Shown: positions 11,678 to 24,900 of the stretch, in pieces
How positions within the stretch are numbered: the first letter of the stretch is position 1
Layout: each line of letters opens with the position of its first letter
Assembly: GCA_029449245.1 (NCBI GenBank)
Contig: JANATF010000001.1
Location: 3,286,001-3,350,000, forward strand
Direction: 5' to 3'
Length of the DNA: 64,000 nucleotides
Source: Mortierella alpina
Lineage: Eukaryota; Mortierellomycota; Mortierellomycetes; Mortierellales; Mortierellaceae
Made by a program: the position numbers and the translations under genes
The notes under the pieces: model-generated
Told to the model about the DNA's origin: nothing
Databases searched by the model: none
Seen by the model: the letters and a program-made list of their open reading frames with translations, nothing else

Positions 11678-13187
11678 ATGGCAACCGCAACAACAACAAC
11701 AACAGCAACACAGGTGCACCTCCAGCCGGTCTCGGCTGACCTACAGCAGGCATCCGTCGTCAAGGCAAGAGACCCCTTCTGGCTCGGAGGTAAGGATACA
11801 ACATCTGCCATGCTGTGTACCGCAAGCACGGCTGATCCGCTCTCAACCGAGTTGCTGCACACAAAATTCAGGGCCAAAGGGTCCTTCCTTTTAGTCCATC
11901 CCCCTCTAAACCTGAATCGATCTGTCTGTTGATCCAAACTTGTTCTATGATCCAAGGTGCTGCCTCGTGCTGTGCTGCATTCGTCTCTCACCCCTTTGAT
12001 CTGGCCAAGGTCAGACTCCAAACCACACAAGGCGCCAGCTCTCAAGGAATGGTCAGGACCATGATCAACGTTGCTCGCCACGAGGGCTTCTTTGCCCTCT
12101 ACAACGGTCTCTCGGCCAGTCTGCTCCGTCAGGGTACCTACTCAACCGTCCGATTCGGAACCTATGATCTCTTGAAGGAGAAGTTTGCACCCAAGGATGG
12201 CAGTAAGTGTCTGTTTATGTTTGCGCTTTTGGCGCTGAATGGAAGCGGACATGCTCGAGCGGTTGTTGAGTCGGAGTTGCTCTCAATTGAACACAGTTAT
12301 TACTGGGTCCATCCCCCTCCTCGACTTGCTTTTTGCATAGGGGGGAATGTGGTCCATCTCGCATCTCTGCTTGTTGCTCACCTTCGTTTCGACGCTTCTG
12401 TCCTGTTGTTGTCCACTCCATGTAGGCAAGATCCCAGTGAGCACCATGCTGCTCTGCGGAGTTCTCGCAGGATGTATTGGCGGAGGATTCGGCAACCCTG
12501 CAGATGTGGTCAATATCCGGATGGTGAATGACGGAAAGTTGCCAAAGGAGCAGCAGAGACATTACAAGCATGCCTTTGATGGACTTTTCAGGATCGTCAA
12601 GGAGGAAGGACCTGGCCAACTCATGCGTGGACTCGGACCCAACATGAACAGAGCGATTTTGATGACCAGCTCACAGTTGGTGTCGTACGACGGTTTCAAG
12701 CGTCAGCTGTTGGCTACACCATGGTTTCACGATAACCTAGCGACCCATTTCGCATCCTCGCTTCTAGCTGTAAGTTTTGCAGATGCCCGTTATACTTTGC
12801 CCATTGTTGCTAGCTGCCTCTAAACATGATATTGCTTTTCTTCCATGCACTTACATAGGGCCTGGTTGCAACGACTGTATGCGCGCCACTGGATGTGCTA
12901 AAGACAAGAATTATGAACTCATCTGGAGCAAGTGTATGTGAGACTTGGATTTGTTCGGCTCAAGTATGCGTTTTCAATTGGACCCCCTCGTTGACTTGAT
13001 TCCTCTTTGCTTCTTTTGCTCCGCATAGACCTCTTCCACGAAAATGCTTTTCCATATTATCAAGAGGGAAGGACCCATGGCGCTGTTCAAGGGTTGGCTT
13101 CCAGCGTTCCTGCGTCTCGGCCCACATACCATTGTCACCTTTATTGTCCTCGAGCAACTTAAAGTTGTTGTTCACCAAAGAAAATAG
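11678..13187 (+). CDS. DIC1: Mitochondrial dicarboxylate carrier
   Basis: Five exons: 11678-11789, 11957-12202, 12426-12769, 12859-12933 and 13029-13187 (936 nt, 311 aa). It belongs to the mitochondrial carrier family and should exchange malate or succinate for phosphate across the inner membrane. The three signature repeats are visible as PFDLAKVRLQ, PADVVNIRMVNDGKLP and PLDVLKTRIMN, each followed by the family's EGxxALxxG-like block. The NxRMxxDGKLP form of the second repeat and RLGPHTIVTFIxLEQL near the C-terminus are typical of the dicarboxylate carrier rather than the oxoglutarate or citrate carriers. The N-terminus carries an Ala/Thr-rich extension of about 35 residues. No presequence is needed for this family. 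Start ATG lies in the context CACAGCATGG. High confidence in family, good confidence in subfamily. Confidence 0.9.
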
Positions 13188-13581
13188 ACACACTCTCGCT
13201 CACGAATCTCTCTGCATACACTTTTTTAAACATCGAGTCATCTCCCAAATACAAACATTGTCGTGGGAAAGTACCATATGGGTCATTCCTCGCAACTTTG
13301 GCTAGACACTCTGATTACTCCTTGAAGTAAGAATAGAGCAGCGAGGCGTCGAGTCATAATGGCAGAAGGAGGGAGAACCAAACCAACTATTTCTATTCTT
13401 TGTAGGGCTAGCCCATTGTGCACTGCTTGCACATTGCAGCTCCCATTTTCCCAACCCGTCGGTTCCGTGTACTGACGGATACTTTTGTCACACCCCAGTT
13501 ATGAGAAAAATGGCAGGACAATCCTAGGAAGAAAGAGGGTTGAAGCTGACAGGGGTATTTTTTTGTTTATTATTCTCTGCC
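13188..13581. other. Convergent intergenic region
   Basis: Short 3' region between the dicarboxylate carrier gene (+) and the secreted protein gene (-). No gene, repeat or RNA seen. Confidence 0.5.
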
Positions 13582-14457
13582 TTACCTCGCCAGGCCAGCC
13601 AAAAGCGCCACCACGCTTGCTATTGACAAGGTATGATAACATTCCCGCGAAGAGGAAGGCAAGAAGACCGACGACGACGCATCGCTGGTCTGATCCACTG
13701 GAGGAGGAGGCCCTATCCCATCCACAAATCCCGCCCCACACCGCCTCTCGATGCCACTTTGCAACCCCCGAACCCAAGCGACAATGTCCGCGGGAAGTGT
13801 TAGTTGCCGAACTGTGACGAACTGGATCATCGGGTTGATCATGAGTTTGTTGCAAGGGGTGCAGATCATGGACGATGGCATCTGGTCCACATAGTTATCC
13901 ACCTCGGTCGAATTCTCATAAATCTTCCAGCCTTTCTTGCTCGGGTGCTGCTCCGCATACGTGTTCATGGACTCGGTGAAGATGGTGATACAAAACGTTC
14001 CGTTGGTCGCTGGCTCGAACCGTTGACAGATGCCCTGTTTAAAGGGGACGTAGAGCGAAGCAAAGCGATAGAGCCACTGGATGGATTCAGCGTCGTCGCT
14101 TTTCTCGATACAGTTTTGATTGATGGTTTTCTCAATCAATGCGACAGCGCTGGTGCTACAGAAAGGCATGGTGCAAAAGATGGTGGTCGTGTCGTTGACC
14201 AGCTTTGCTGTGACATCGCCGTTATCGTCAAAAAGCTTGTCGAGAGCCTCCGTGGGCATGCAAGAAGCCACGCGGTGGTCTCCAAACAGGGCTGTATATG
14301 CAAAGCCGCACTGGTCCAGCCAGCCGGCGGCCTGTGCTGCGGGGAGAAGGCTGTTGAGACTGAAGGGCAAGGGCACTGAGGACAGGATCAGGGGTATAAG
14401 CGTGGTCTGGAGGAGAAAGGAGCACAGCGTGAGCAGAGAGAGATTCGACCGCATCAT
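13582..14457 (-). CDS. Secreted, probably surface-anchored Cys-rich protein of unknown function
   Basis: Intronless frame of 291 aa, start MMRSNLSLLTL. The N-terminus is a long hydrophobic signal sequence ending near AAQAAGW. The ectodomain has about a dozen cysteines, several in pairs likely to form disulphides (CTMPFCS, CIEKS, CQRF, CTPCNK), and possible N-glycosylation sites NDT, NGT and NST. A Ser-rich segment then leads to a hydrophobic C-terminal tail (about LSIASVVALLAGLAR), the layout of a GPI-anchored protein. The arrangement resembles uncharacterised fungal secreted families (DUF7729-like), but I cannot verify this. The codon before the first ATG is TTG, so the ATG at 14457 or 14454 is the start. 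It is divergent from the proteasome gene, sharing a 504-base promoter region. No function can be assigned. Confidence 0.75.
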   Translation of the reverse strand: MMRSNLSLLTLCSFLLQTTLIPLILSSVPLPFSLNSLLPAAQAAGWLDQCGFAYTALFGDHRVASCMPTEALDKLFDDNGDVTAKLVNDTTTIFCTMPFCSTSAVALIEKTINQNCIEKSDDAESIQWLYRFASLYVPFKQGICQRFEPATNGTFCITIFTESMNTYAEQHPSKKGWKIYENSTEVDNYVDQMPSSMICTPCNKLMINPMIQFVTVRQLTLPADIVAWVRGLQSGIERRCGAGFVDGIGPPPPVDQTSDASSSVFLPSSSRECYHTLSIASVVALLAGLAR

Positions 14458-14961
14458 CAACAGGATGACTGAAGGCGAGAGTGCGTGTTTGTGTGAATGT
14501 TTGTGTGTATGCGTGTGTCAAAGGAAGAAAGTGATATACCGAGGTGCTCGTAAGCAAGCCCTTGTGGACGAGGAAAGGAGTGAGTTCATCTCTGGATCAG
14601 GCGCCGACTCAAGAAAGACACCATTCTGCCGAGGGCTGTTGCCTCAAGGAAGAGAAGAAACGTGATTTACACAGGACTGGGTGGCGTCACGACGGGTGGA
14701 AAAGCAGTCAAAGGACGCGTGTTGGGTGGAGCGTCTGCGTCTGCGTCCTTGCACGCCTCGTCATCCATCCCTTCACGACTCTTGTTGCAGTCCTCTCTTC
14801 TCGGCAGGAACACATTCACGAACATCCTCTCCCAATCAACCCAAAGCCCAGGACAAGTCCCGTCGCCGCCTTCCATCCTACCCTCTGTTTCTTCCCGTCC
14901 ATTTCCTCGCGTTCACTTCCCTCACCCACACACGCAGCTCTCTTTTGCCAATTAAACACCA
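14458..14961. other. Divergent promoter region
   Basis: Between the secreted protein gene (-) and the proteasome alpha2 gene (+). The right half (about 14780-14950) is C/T-rich. No gene or clear TATA box recognised. Confidence 0.5.
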
Positions 14962-15984
14962 ATGGCCGACAGGTACTCATTCTCTCTCACCACCTTCTCG
15001 CCCTCAGGAAAGCTGGTCCAGATTGAATATGCGCTGAGCGCTGTCAACTCTGGAGTTACCTCCATCGGTATCAAAGGTAACACACATAGCTCACTCGCAC
15101 TCTTCCTGTGAGGAGTTCAAAAACTGAAAATATCATCACTGCGACACGTCGAATATGTTTCGACAAGAAGAACCCGTAGGCTAACACTGTAGTGTCAATA
15201 TCCTCTAGCAACCAACGGAATCGTAATTGCGACAGAGAAGAAAGCCGTATCAACGTTGATTGACGATTCCTCCTTGGAAAAGGTGGCGGTGATCTGCTCC
15301 AACATTGGTATGGTCTACTCAGGTATGGGACCCGACTACCGCGTGCTCGTCAACAAGGCACGGAAGGCTGCTCAGGCCTACAAGAGAGTCTACATGGAGG
15401 AACCACCAACCGCCATCTTGGTCAAGGAGGTTGCCGGCGTCATGCAGGAATTCACACAGTCTGGGTATGAAAAAAAAACTGTTTGACCACCTTCTAGCCA
15501 CTATATCAATGGATATTGGGTCCATTTAATGTGCAATCACGCATGCGTCAAATTTTCCTTCGTCTTGGAAAGACTTTATGGCGACTAACAGCATTCGTTG
15601 CGTTTATCGGATAACAGTGGTGTGCGCCCCTTCGGAGTATCGTTGTTGATTGCAGGATTTGATGAGAGCGGACCCATGCTTTACCAGGTCGATCCCTCGG
15701 GCTCATACTGGCCATGGAAGGCGACAGCGATCGGCAAGAACATGGTCAACGCAAAGACGTTCCTCGAGAAGCGATACAACGAGGATATTGAGCTCGAGGA
15801 CGCTATTCACACCGCCATCTTGACCCTGAAGGAAGGATTCGAGGGACAGATGACAGAAAACACCATCGAAATTGGAATCATCACAGGAGTCGTTGCCACA
15901 AAGGACGATGGAGCCGTGGTCCTGCCAGAGTTCAGGAAATTGTCGCCAAATGAGGTCAAGGACTACCTGGCCAACATCGCCTAA
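14962..15984 (+). CDS. PRE8: 20S proteasome subunit alpha type-2
   Basis: Three exons: 14962-15076, 15209-15464 and 15618-15984 (738 nt, 245 aa). The product is one of seven alpha-ring subunits that gate the 20S core particle in nucleus and cytosol. The N-terminus [18 protein letters not shown] followed by [13 protein letters not shown] is the proteasome alpha signature, and the start matches the alpha2 subfamily. Further alpha2-typical segments are [43 protein letters not shown] and the length near 235-250 aa. The first-exon GTACTCATTC...CAG is not an intron because the encoded residues are conserved in the family. The gene converges on the thiolase gene with only 217 bases between the stop codons. 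Very secure. Confidence 0.96.
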
Positions 15985-16201
15985 ATACATGTATCGTATC
16001 TGCATATACTCCACAATCGCTGGGTCAGTTATATACCGTTTAGGCTGTTCTTGCGGGGCTTTGTCGAGAAGGACCAGATTGTAGAAAGGACGCACAATGA
16101 AAGATTTTTTTTTCAAAAAACTTGGGGTATTGATGGATCGTTTATTCAGTCGGGTGCAGGGTTGCTCTATGAGAGTTATGCAGTATATATGTGCTCGTTT
16201 T

Positions 16202-18051
<1,850 letters not shown>

Positions 18052-19269
18052 TTTGTGAAATGAGTGAGTGGAGAGGAATAAGGAACAAAGGAGCGGGTCA
18101 ACCAAACTCCTGAAGAAAACCAAAAAAAATGTGGCTGTGAACTGGTTCGGCTTCAGGGCTGGAAAGAATATGGGACAGGGCACCGACGAGGACGCGGCAC
18201 GATCGTATCTTTGTTTTTGGCTCCAGCCAGCTCCATAGTGGCATATAGATTGAGAAGAGAGCGGTGTTAAGGCTGGCTGTCCGCTGCCGAGGGTTTTTGG
18301 GTGTGTGCGTTGCTCATTCAGAAGCGGCATTGCAAAGCTCGTTCATTGTCCTTACTTTTGGGTCAGACTCTAGTGCATTGTTCAGAAGAAGGAGAGGCGA
18401 GAGAGTCTATAGGAGTTTCAGTGTCTCTGGTTCGGCTCTATGGGCTGGCAACAGATGGGACAAGAAAGAGCCAGAGGCGCGAGAAGCTCGCGTTGAACGC
18501 ACCTTCGTATTTGGCTCGGGCCAGTTTGCGATCGGCAGACAGGCCCAGAGAGAGGGAGGTATTGAGATTGTTAGTCTGCTGCCGAGGGTTCCTGGAGGAG
18601 CGCCATTCGCGTTCAGAAGCAGTAATGCAAGGCTCATTGCTCTTACTCTTGGGTGCTGCACACTCTAGGCAGGGTTGAGAAGTTTATAGCGAAAGAAGTG
18701 CATGTCGTTTCAGTGACCTGATTTGGTTTTATTGGCTTGCAGCATATAGGACATGGAAATGCTGCACACGCGAGGAGCACTCCACGCAAGTCTCATCTCA
18801 AGGTACGCCAACACGCTGCAAACAACGTGGCTATGTGCTAACGCTCTCGCGTTCAAGCAGGAGTGTGGGCTGTGTGGATCAAGTTCATCGTGGATGGGCG
18901 AAGCGGGAAAGTTCGGGTTTGAAGTTACAAGCACTCATCGAGTGGGGTGGATGTGGAGGCAGTGCGGGACGACCCAGATCTGGGAAATGAGGAATGCGGG
19001 GGTACGGTCGCCCTCTCACAGGGTGCGCTTGTGTCTCCGAGTGGCCAGCGCCAGGATCCATTTTTTCTTCTGGTGCTGTTGTTGGTCGAGCTTGGAAGAC
19101 AAGGTTCGGCGAGAGTGCGGTGAGCCACTGAAAATCTCAGCCCCCTTGACCAGCACCTGAGAATGCTTGGGAAGGAAGACCTTTGTTCCTCTCCGCCCTG
19201 CCCACAGACAGCGCATCAGCCCAGCAAGCGCTCCTCTCTCGACTCTTGCTGCCCAACAGACCATTCATC
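18052..19269. other. Divergent intergenic region containing a tandem repeat
   Basis: Separates the thiolase gene (-) from the unknown gene at 19270 (+). Most of it is occupied by the ~290-base repeat listed separately. The right part up to 19269 is unremarkable and should hold the promoter of the next gene. No supported coding region. Confidence 0.5.
18130..18860. repeat. Imperfect tandem repeat, ~290-base unit, two to three copies
   Basis: Anchor words recur at constant spacing. TGGTTCGG occurs at 18143 and 18428, with a diverged form (TGGTTTTA) at 18724. GCTGCCGAGGG occurs at 18283 and 18578. TTCAGAAGCGGCATTGCAAAG at 18317 reappears as TTCAGAAGCAGTAATGCAAG at 18612. Spacings are 285-296 bases. 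Copies differ by many substitutions, so the duplication is old. Each copy opens with GGTTCGG...GGGCTGG...GGGACA-like sequence. The third copy is the weakest and fades after about 18860. No coding frame is shared by the copies. Confidence 0.7.
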
Positions 19270-21039
19270 ATGTCGCTCCCTCATACCCAGCAGCCCCTCG
19301 ACACCCCCGTGCCTCTTGCAGACAAAGCCGTGCCTTCGGCGGACGACAACCTCGACGCAGCGCCGGAGCAGGCAGAACCATCCGCACTGTCGGCGCAGTC
19401 CTCCCAGTCAGTCCCACCATCTGAATACGTCTTCCAACTCATTCTCGAGCAGTTCTGGGGCGATGGAGTCTCCAAACGCGAGATTCGCTCCGTCTACACC
19501 ACTGCAAGCGATGCGAACGCAGCCTGCCACGATTATTTATTGAGGACATGGCCTCGTGATCAATTCTCGCTCTACGAAATCGGCGCCTCCCCTCAGCGGC
19601 CTGAGCTTGCCAAGGTCTCGGCCCAGATCAGCGGAGACCGCTTTCATGTGTGGATCGAGCGACATTCTTGGGAGGGCATCCTCGACTTTTCGGCAAAGGC
19701 CATTGCGCGAAGGGTCGGCAAAGGCCCCAATGCCTACATTCTGCAGCGGACAATCAAGGATGCATCTGGAGGCAAGAGGCGCTCGACTACGCGAGGCATA
19801 TATGCAACACGCCAGTTGGCAAAGCAAGCCTTGGCTCAGGATGAACCGCCTCCAGAATGGTTGTCAAATCAAGCATATGTTCTCGAGCCTGGCGGGGAGT
19901 ATGCACATGCGCTTTCCCCGTCAGGCAAGACAGCCTGGTTATTCATTGAAGTCAGGCCTCTTTACATGAGCTACACGCGACTTGATCAAGAGGAGCAGGA
20001 AGCAGCCGAATCTCTGGGACAGGACGCTTCTGGAGGTCACGTCGGCATGTCTGCTCTGAACCCCATCAGCCTCGACCACGGCGACGATAGCATGTCATCG
20101 CTTCCTGCTTCGCCTTCAGCCTATATGCACCCACAGAGATCTTCCCTCGACAACCCGTTTTCACCCATGCCCTCGAACCCGGATGAAGCAGGAGCCTTTG
20201 TCTACTTGGTCCTTCAGCTTAAGACGATTCCTTATACACCGCCTATCCTCACAGTCGAAGCGGTCGCATACGAACTTGAGGTTGCGAATCGATTCGGCGT
20301 GGCACTTTTGGAAAATTTTACCGGCGCTGAGGACATGTCAGAGCCCGTCTATCGAGAGGATGGATGTCTTCAAGGGAGTGTTGAGCAGCGGGATCGGGAC
20401 GAGGGCCTCACTGTGTGGGTGGAAAAAAGGGCAGTTGTGCTTGGAGACGAGGCTTTGGATTTCGACTTGATGTCAGAGCATGGATCGGTACAATCGAGCA
20501 AGGTCTATGCAAATTCGGAACGGGATCCCAACCCACCATATATCACATCAGCAGCACACGCGACCGGCGACGCTGGAGTGAGCAGGCGGAAGCGAGGCGA
20601 ACCAGAGAGCGGATTCGACGCTGCGGGAAGGCAGACTGGAACTTACCCTCCAGCCCGACTAACGCCGCTAGAGACAACAGGAGAGGAGGTTTCAAACCAT
20701 GCAAAGGACGATGGACCGAGCGCGAGATATAAGGTCGTGTCTATCACACACTTGCACTGCGATCAAGCAGGAACTGAAAGCGTTAGCCATGCATCATCGG
20801 CATTAGCCGCTGGTATTATTATCGACTCTTCCAACGACCTCGCAGTTGCGATACTTGGTGCCCGCATGCAGTTCTATAGTACACTAGCAAAGCTTGACAT
20901 TACCTCAGTCGAAGTCAAGGATGAACTGGAGAGGAGCCAAGAAGAAAAGGGCAAGGTCAGATCTATCCAGGCGCGGTCGCGATCCGAGCCGGGGAAGGTT
21001 TTGCAGGAGGTCAGAGTCGAGGATAGCCAGGAGCAATAA
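19270..21039 (+). CDS. Hypothetical protein, 589 aa
   Basis: Long intronless frame starting MSLPHTQQPLDTPVPLAD at the first ATG (19270); the open frame upstream to 19183 has no ATG. I do not recognise the family. Visible features: a Ser/Ala/Pro-rich N-terminal 55 residues; a more ordered part of about residues 55-250 with EYVFQLILEQFWGDGVS, DYLLRTWPRDQFSLYE and a basic GGKRRSTTRG stretch; a Ser/Asp-rich linker; a second ordered part around VYLVLQLKTIPYTPP; and a polar C-terminal third. There is no signal peptide, membrane segment or Cys cluster, so it is probably cytosolic or nuclear. Codon use looks like its neighbours. The frame is long, base composition is coding-like and flanking gene spacing is normal, so I judge it real, with unknown function. 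Confidence 0.7.
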   Translation: MSLPHTQQPLDTPVPLADKAVPSADDNLDAAPEQAEPSALSAQSSQSVPPSEYVFQLILEQFWGDGVSKREIRSVYTTASDANAACHDYLLRTWPRDQFSLYEIGASPQRPELAKVSAQISGDRFHVWIERHSWEGILDFSAKAIARRVGKGPNAYILQRTIKDASGGKRRSTTRGIYATRQLAKQALAQDEPPPEWLSNQAYVLEPGGEYAHALSPSGKTAWLFIEVRPLYMSYTRLDQEEQEAAESLGQDASGGHVGMSALNPISLDHGDDSMSSLPASPSAYMHPQRSSLDNPFSPMPSNPDEAGAFVYLVLQLKTIPYTPPILTVEAVAYELEVANRFGVALLENFTGAEDMSEPVYREDGCLQGSVEQRDRDEGLTVWVEKRAVVLGDEALDFDLMSEHGSVQSSKVYANSERDPNPPYITSAAHATGDAGVSRRKRGEPESGFDAAGRQTGTYPPARLTPLETTGEEVSNHAKDDGPSARYKVVSITHLHCDQAGTESVSHASSALAAGIIIDSSNDLAVAILGARMQFYSTLAKLDITSVEVKDELERSQEEKGKVRSIQARSRSEPGKVLQEVRVEDSQEQ

Positions 21040-21925
21040 GATAGTTTATTCCTGACGTATTGCACTTATGAATGACGATCATCATCTTAGGCCTTGTTCA
21101 GTTGCTCCAGAAGTTCACAAATCGCGACCGTATCGCGTGCTAGATTGCTGCCAAGCGTGCTTCAAAGAAAGAAAAACGCGCTAGTCTGCTCCATCACTGA
21201 CCAAAAACACACATCACACACTTGGCCTCAGTAATCATTATTTCATCACTGCGGGCTGAACGGAAGCAGTGTTTTCGAGGCCCTAAACCCAAACATTTTC
21301 ACTAATATTATGGTTACTCAAATTCTAAGTACTACTGTGTGCCGGCACCAACTGCACACTGGTAGCTGTGGCGACTAGAGCACTAGAACAGAAGATATAG
21401 CTGGAAAACTGGAAAATATGCGTCTCCTCTGTTTCCTCCAGCATCTTGAAATAGCAAACTTGCTCGATACCGCCGTGGCATCCAGTCAATCATTGACGTC
21501 CACGCCAGCTGCTAGGATGTCGTTCATCTAGAGTCTATGCAAGACGTTGAGATGATCAATGATAACCACTGGCTGGACACTGCTCGTTGATCGATCCTCT
21601 TTTTTCTCTCGCCTGCCTTTTTTCTCTCTTTCTCTCTTTCTCTTTGGCAGTTTTCTCCACCTCCCATCCTCCTTCAGTCTTGTCTTCACCCTGCCAGCCA
21701 CTTCATCTGCCTCACTCTCTCCCCTCCTACTTTGTCATTCTCCGCGGCTCTGTCCGTTCAGCCTCCTCTACTGTCTTCTCCTCTCTGCTTCCTGCATCCT
21801 CCTATATCCTTGACTATTCTCTGCTTCTTCTCCTCTTGACATCTATCTCGCTTTCTTTCTGACTATCTCGCTTTCCGCTCTGCTTTCCGCTCTGCCTTCC
21901 TACTCTCATCGCCTCCTGCTTCATT
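21040..21925. other. 5' flank of the XPG-Fanzor gene
   Basis: About 890 bases. From about 21595 to 21910 it is almost pure C/T, the type of promoter/5' UTR tract seen before several genes here. The left part (21040-21560) is AT-richer with no recognised gene. I compared this flank by eye with the 3' flank and found no convincing terminal inverted repeat or target-site duplication. Confidence 0.45.
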
Positions 21926-24900
21926 ATGGGTGTAGAAGGAACTTGGCCATTCCTGCGCAAAAAAGGGTACGAGCCTGTCTGCCTTAACACCGCGATAATT
22001 CTCAGCCCATCCACACCTCCTGTACCATACACAATACATGTCGATGTCCTCGGGTCCTATTTCCTCTCCATTCGGAATGCATACACGTCATGCTCCTGGG
22101 AGGTCGCACATGGTGTTGTCGAGCGGCAGATTGAAAAGGTTGGCGCAAAGACGAATATGGTCCTCTACATCGACGGAGAGCCCGCAGAAGAGAAAGGCCC
22201 TACCATAGCAAAGCGAGAGAAGCGGCGCCAGGAGGCTTTGAAGTTCACGGTTGACAAGCTCCAGGTGCTTGAACAGCGCGTGAATGATGGTCACCGCGTG
22301 CGCAAGCGCCATTTCACGGACATCACAAAGGGTTTGCGGTCAGCATTTTATTGGGGCATGGATGCACGACGGGCATTTGGCACATATATGTTTGAACGCG
22401 GGTGGGTCGTGGTGTTCTGCCCGACAGAGGCCGATCTATCCATAGGTCGAGCATGCCAGCCTACAGACATCGTGCTCTCACGGGACAGCGACATGCTATT
22501 CTACGCCCGCATCCGAACCATCTGGCGGCCAATATCGAAGGGAAAGATTCTGGTATATGATCTCAACAAGGTCATGGTCACGCTGGGGATGAATAGGACA
22601 CAGCTGACAGTACTGGGAATGGTTTCGGCGAATGACTACAACCGAAATATCAAGCGCCTCGGGAGTGCCACCAACTACAGCATAATCAAGGAGCTTGCAG
22701 GACACGGTAAGCCTAACTCACTCATGGTACATGGAGTCATGGTATGAACATGCCAAACCTTTCTCATTCTAGTTGTTACCTTTTCAGATCCCGGCACAGT
22801 GCTTAATAGCTATTTGCGGCATAAACAGGTGGTTCTCAGAAACACTGCCGAGGAAACCTTTGCTGCCTCGCGCAAGGTTTTCGTGGAGCTCTCGCAGACC
22901 ATTCTAGAGCCGGCACCGGTCCCTTCTCCCTGCTCGTTGACGTACGACAGCCTCCACGAACAATTCCGAGCAACTTCACGGAGGTACTCTCAGCGAGAGA
23001 AGGAGAGGTAAGAATCATTTTTTACTTTCGCTGTCAGTAACCGCTACTCGTATTTGACCTGATGCTTAATATGGCTTAATTTTCTACAGATCTAGTGAGG
23101 TACACACGGAGATATTGAATCTGCAGGGCCTTGGAAAGGTCCATAACAAGTACAGGACTATTGTAGGCCCTCCCGGGGAGAACAGTGGGCATGAGCCAAG
23201 GGCACGACCCAGATACTCGGCCAAGACCCGTCACCGCCGAATTGAGTGGCCGGCTCCTGCATCGATGAAACGATACAAGTGGAAACCTCATGTCCAAAAG
23301 CTCGACTCCCTTCCCAAGCAGAATCCGCAGAATGATAGGGCCAAGCGTAAACGAAAAAAGAGGAAGACCACTCCGGTGCAGATCGAGGACATGACAAAGC
23401 AGCAGTTGGTCAGAGCAATGGACAAGGAGCATCCGATCGTTACCTTGACGGTCGGTACACTCAAGGCCAATGTGACGCGAGCTGCTGGCGATGATGCGGT
23501 AGTCGCTGAGGAGGTGGCGCGGACCCTTCAGGAGGTGACACATATCGTCAGAGCCTGCAAAATTCAAGTTCAGCTCCTAATCGGCAGGTTTATCCAGGTT
23601 ATAACAAAGCAGGAACGACCACCATCCCAAGAGGAGCGGGACATACTGAACATCATTTGCCCTCCAATGAGAAAAGCAACTGAGGAAGACGGGGATGAGG
23701 ACGAGGACGAGGACGAGGACGGCGGCTCGGCTCAGGATCAGGTCCGATTTCTTTCAATGCTCTTGAGGCACGTCTATTCAAGAGACCGCTTGACTAGCAC
23801 AAAGATCGGGAAGCTAGCTAGTGCACTGGTGAGAAGGTGCCCGCTTCCTGAATCAATGTTAGAAAAAACATACCCAGGAACGGCCATGTTCGAATCCACA
23901 GGAAGCCAGTTGGCGACTGAGATCAAGAGCCACTTTAGGCGAGGATGCCAAGATATTATCGAGAAGGTATGAATGCTTCATGTACAATAATGGACAAAAG
24001 TCCATGGAATGGTATTAGTGGTATCTAACTGTATTTGAACTTACTGTCCTATAACCAGCTAACACCCAAGGTCAAAAAAGGCTTACTCGCGCAGTATCAG
24101 TTGGAAATCGATTACAGCGAGCCAACAATCGTGAACTTTGTGCGCCTCAACAGATTGCTTGAGCACCCTCGCAAGGTGTTGCCTGTTTCGACAGCAGCGT
24201 CATCCTTTGTCTACTTCTCAGAACGAGAGCTTCTGCCTCTGCTTTGGAAGAGCGATGCCATCAGAGCGAAGCTCGTGGATATGTCAGGGAGGCCGGATAT
24301 GAATCTAAAGTTCATGGAGTGGTGGCTCATGGAACAGGAGCCGGGACGTTTGACTTCAGAACTGCTCACGACTGTCGGGAGAGGTCGGCTAGGGCGCGGG
24401 AAGCAGGAAATCAACCCTACCGGGTATCAGCGATCCACCACCGTCTGGTCCTTTCGACAGGTACGCGCTCATTTAGAAGCCATCAGGAAGGAAGGCTTCG
24501 ACGCTACAGGGTATACCGAGAAAGGGTACGTCTTGCGTGGCGGGATATCCACGGACGGGTTTCGATTACACGTTCTCGCTCACAAATTGAAGGAGTTGCA
24601 AGGAGTTCGTTTTCGGAGAATGGTTATACCATCGCGGTTGACATCAACGGTGGGAGGTACGAAAGACTATCTCACAGAAGTCAGGAATGTTATCAAGACG
24701 GCCGACGACGTAGCGCGACTATGGCAATGTGATCCAAGAGACATCAAGATAGTCGGAATCGATCTAGGTCAGGCCTGCGTATTCGGCGCCAGTGCGCTCC
24801 TTCCAGGATCCAACCCTGCACAGGCAGCACAGCACATGTTGACAGGCAAGGTTCTCGCAAGCACGATGCCGCCAACCATCCCCGCGACTCCTGCGATTTT

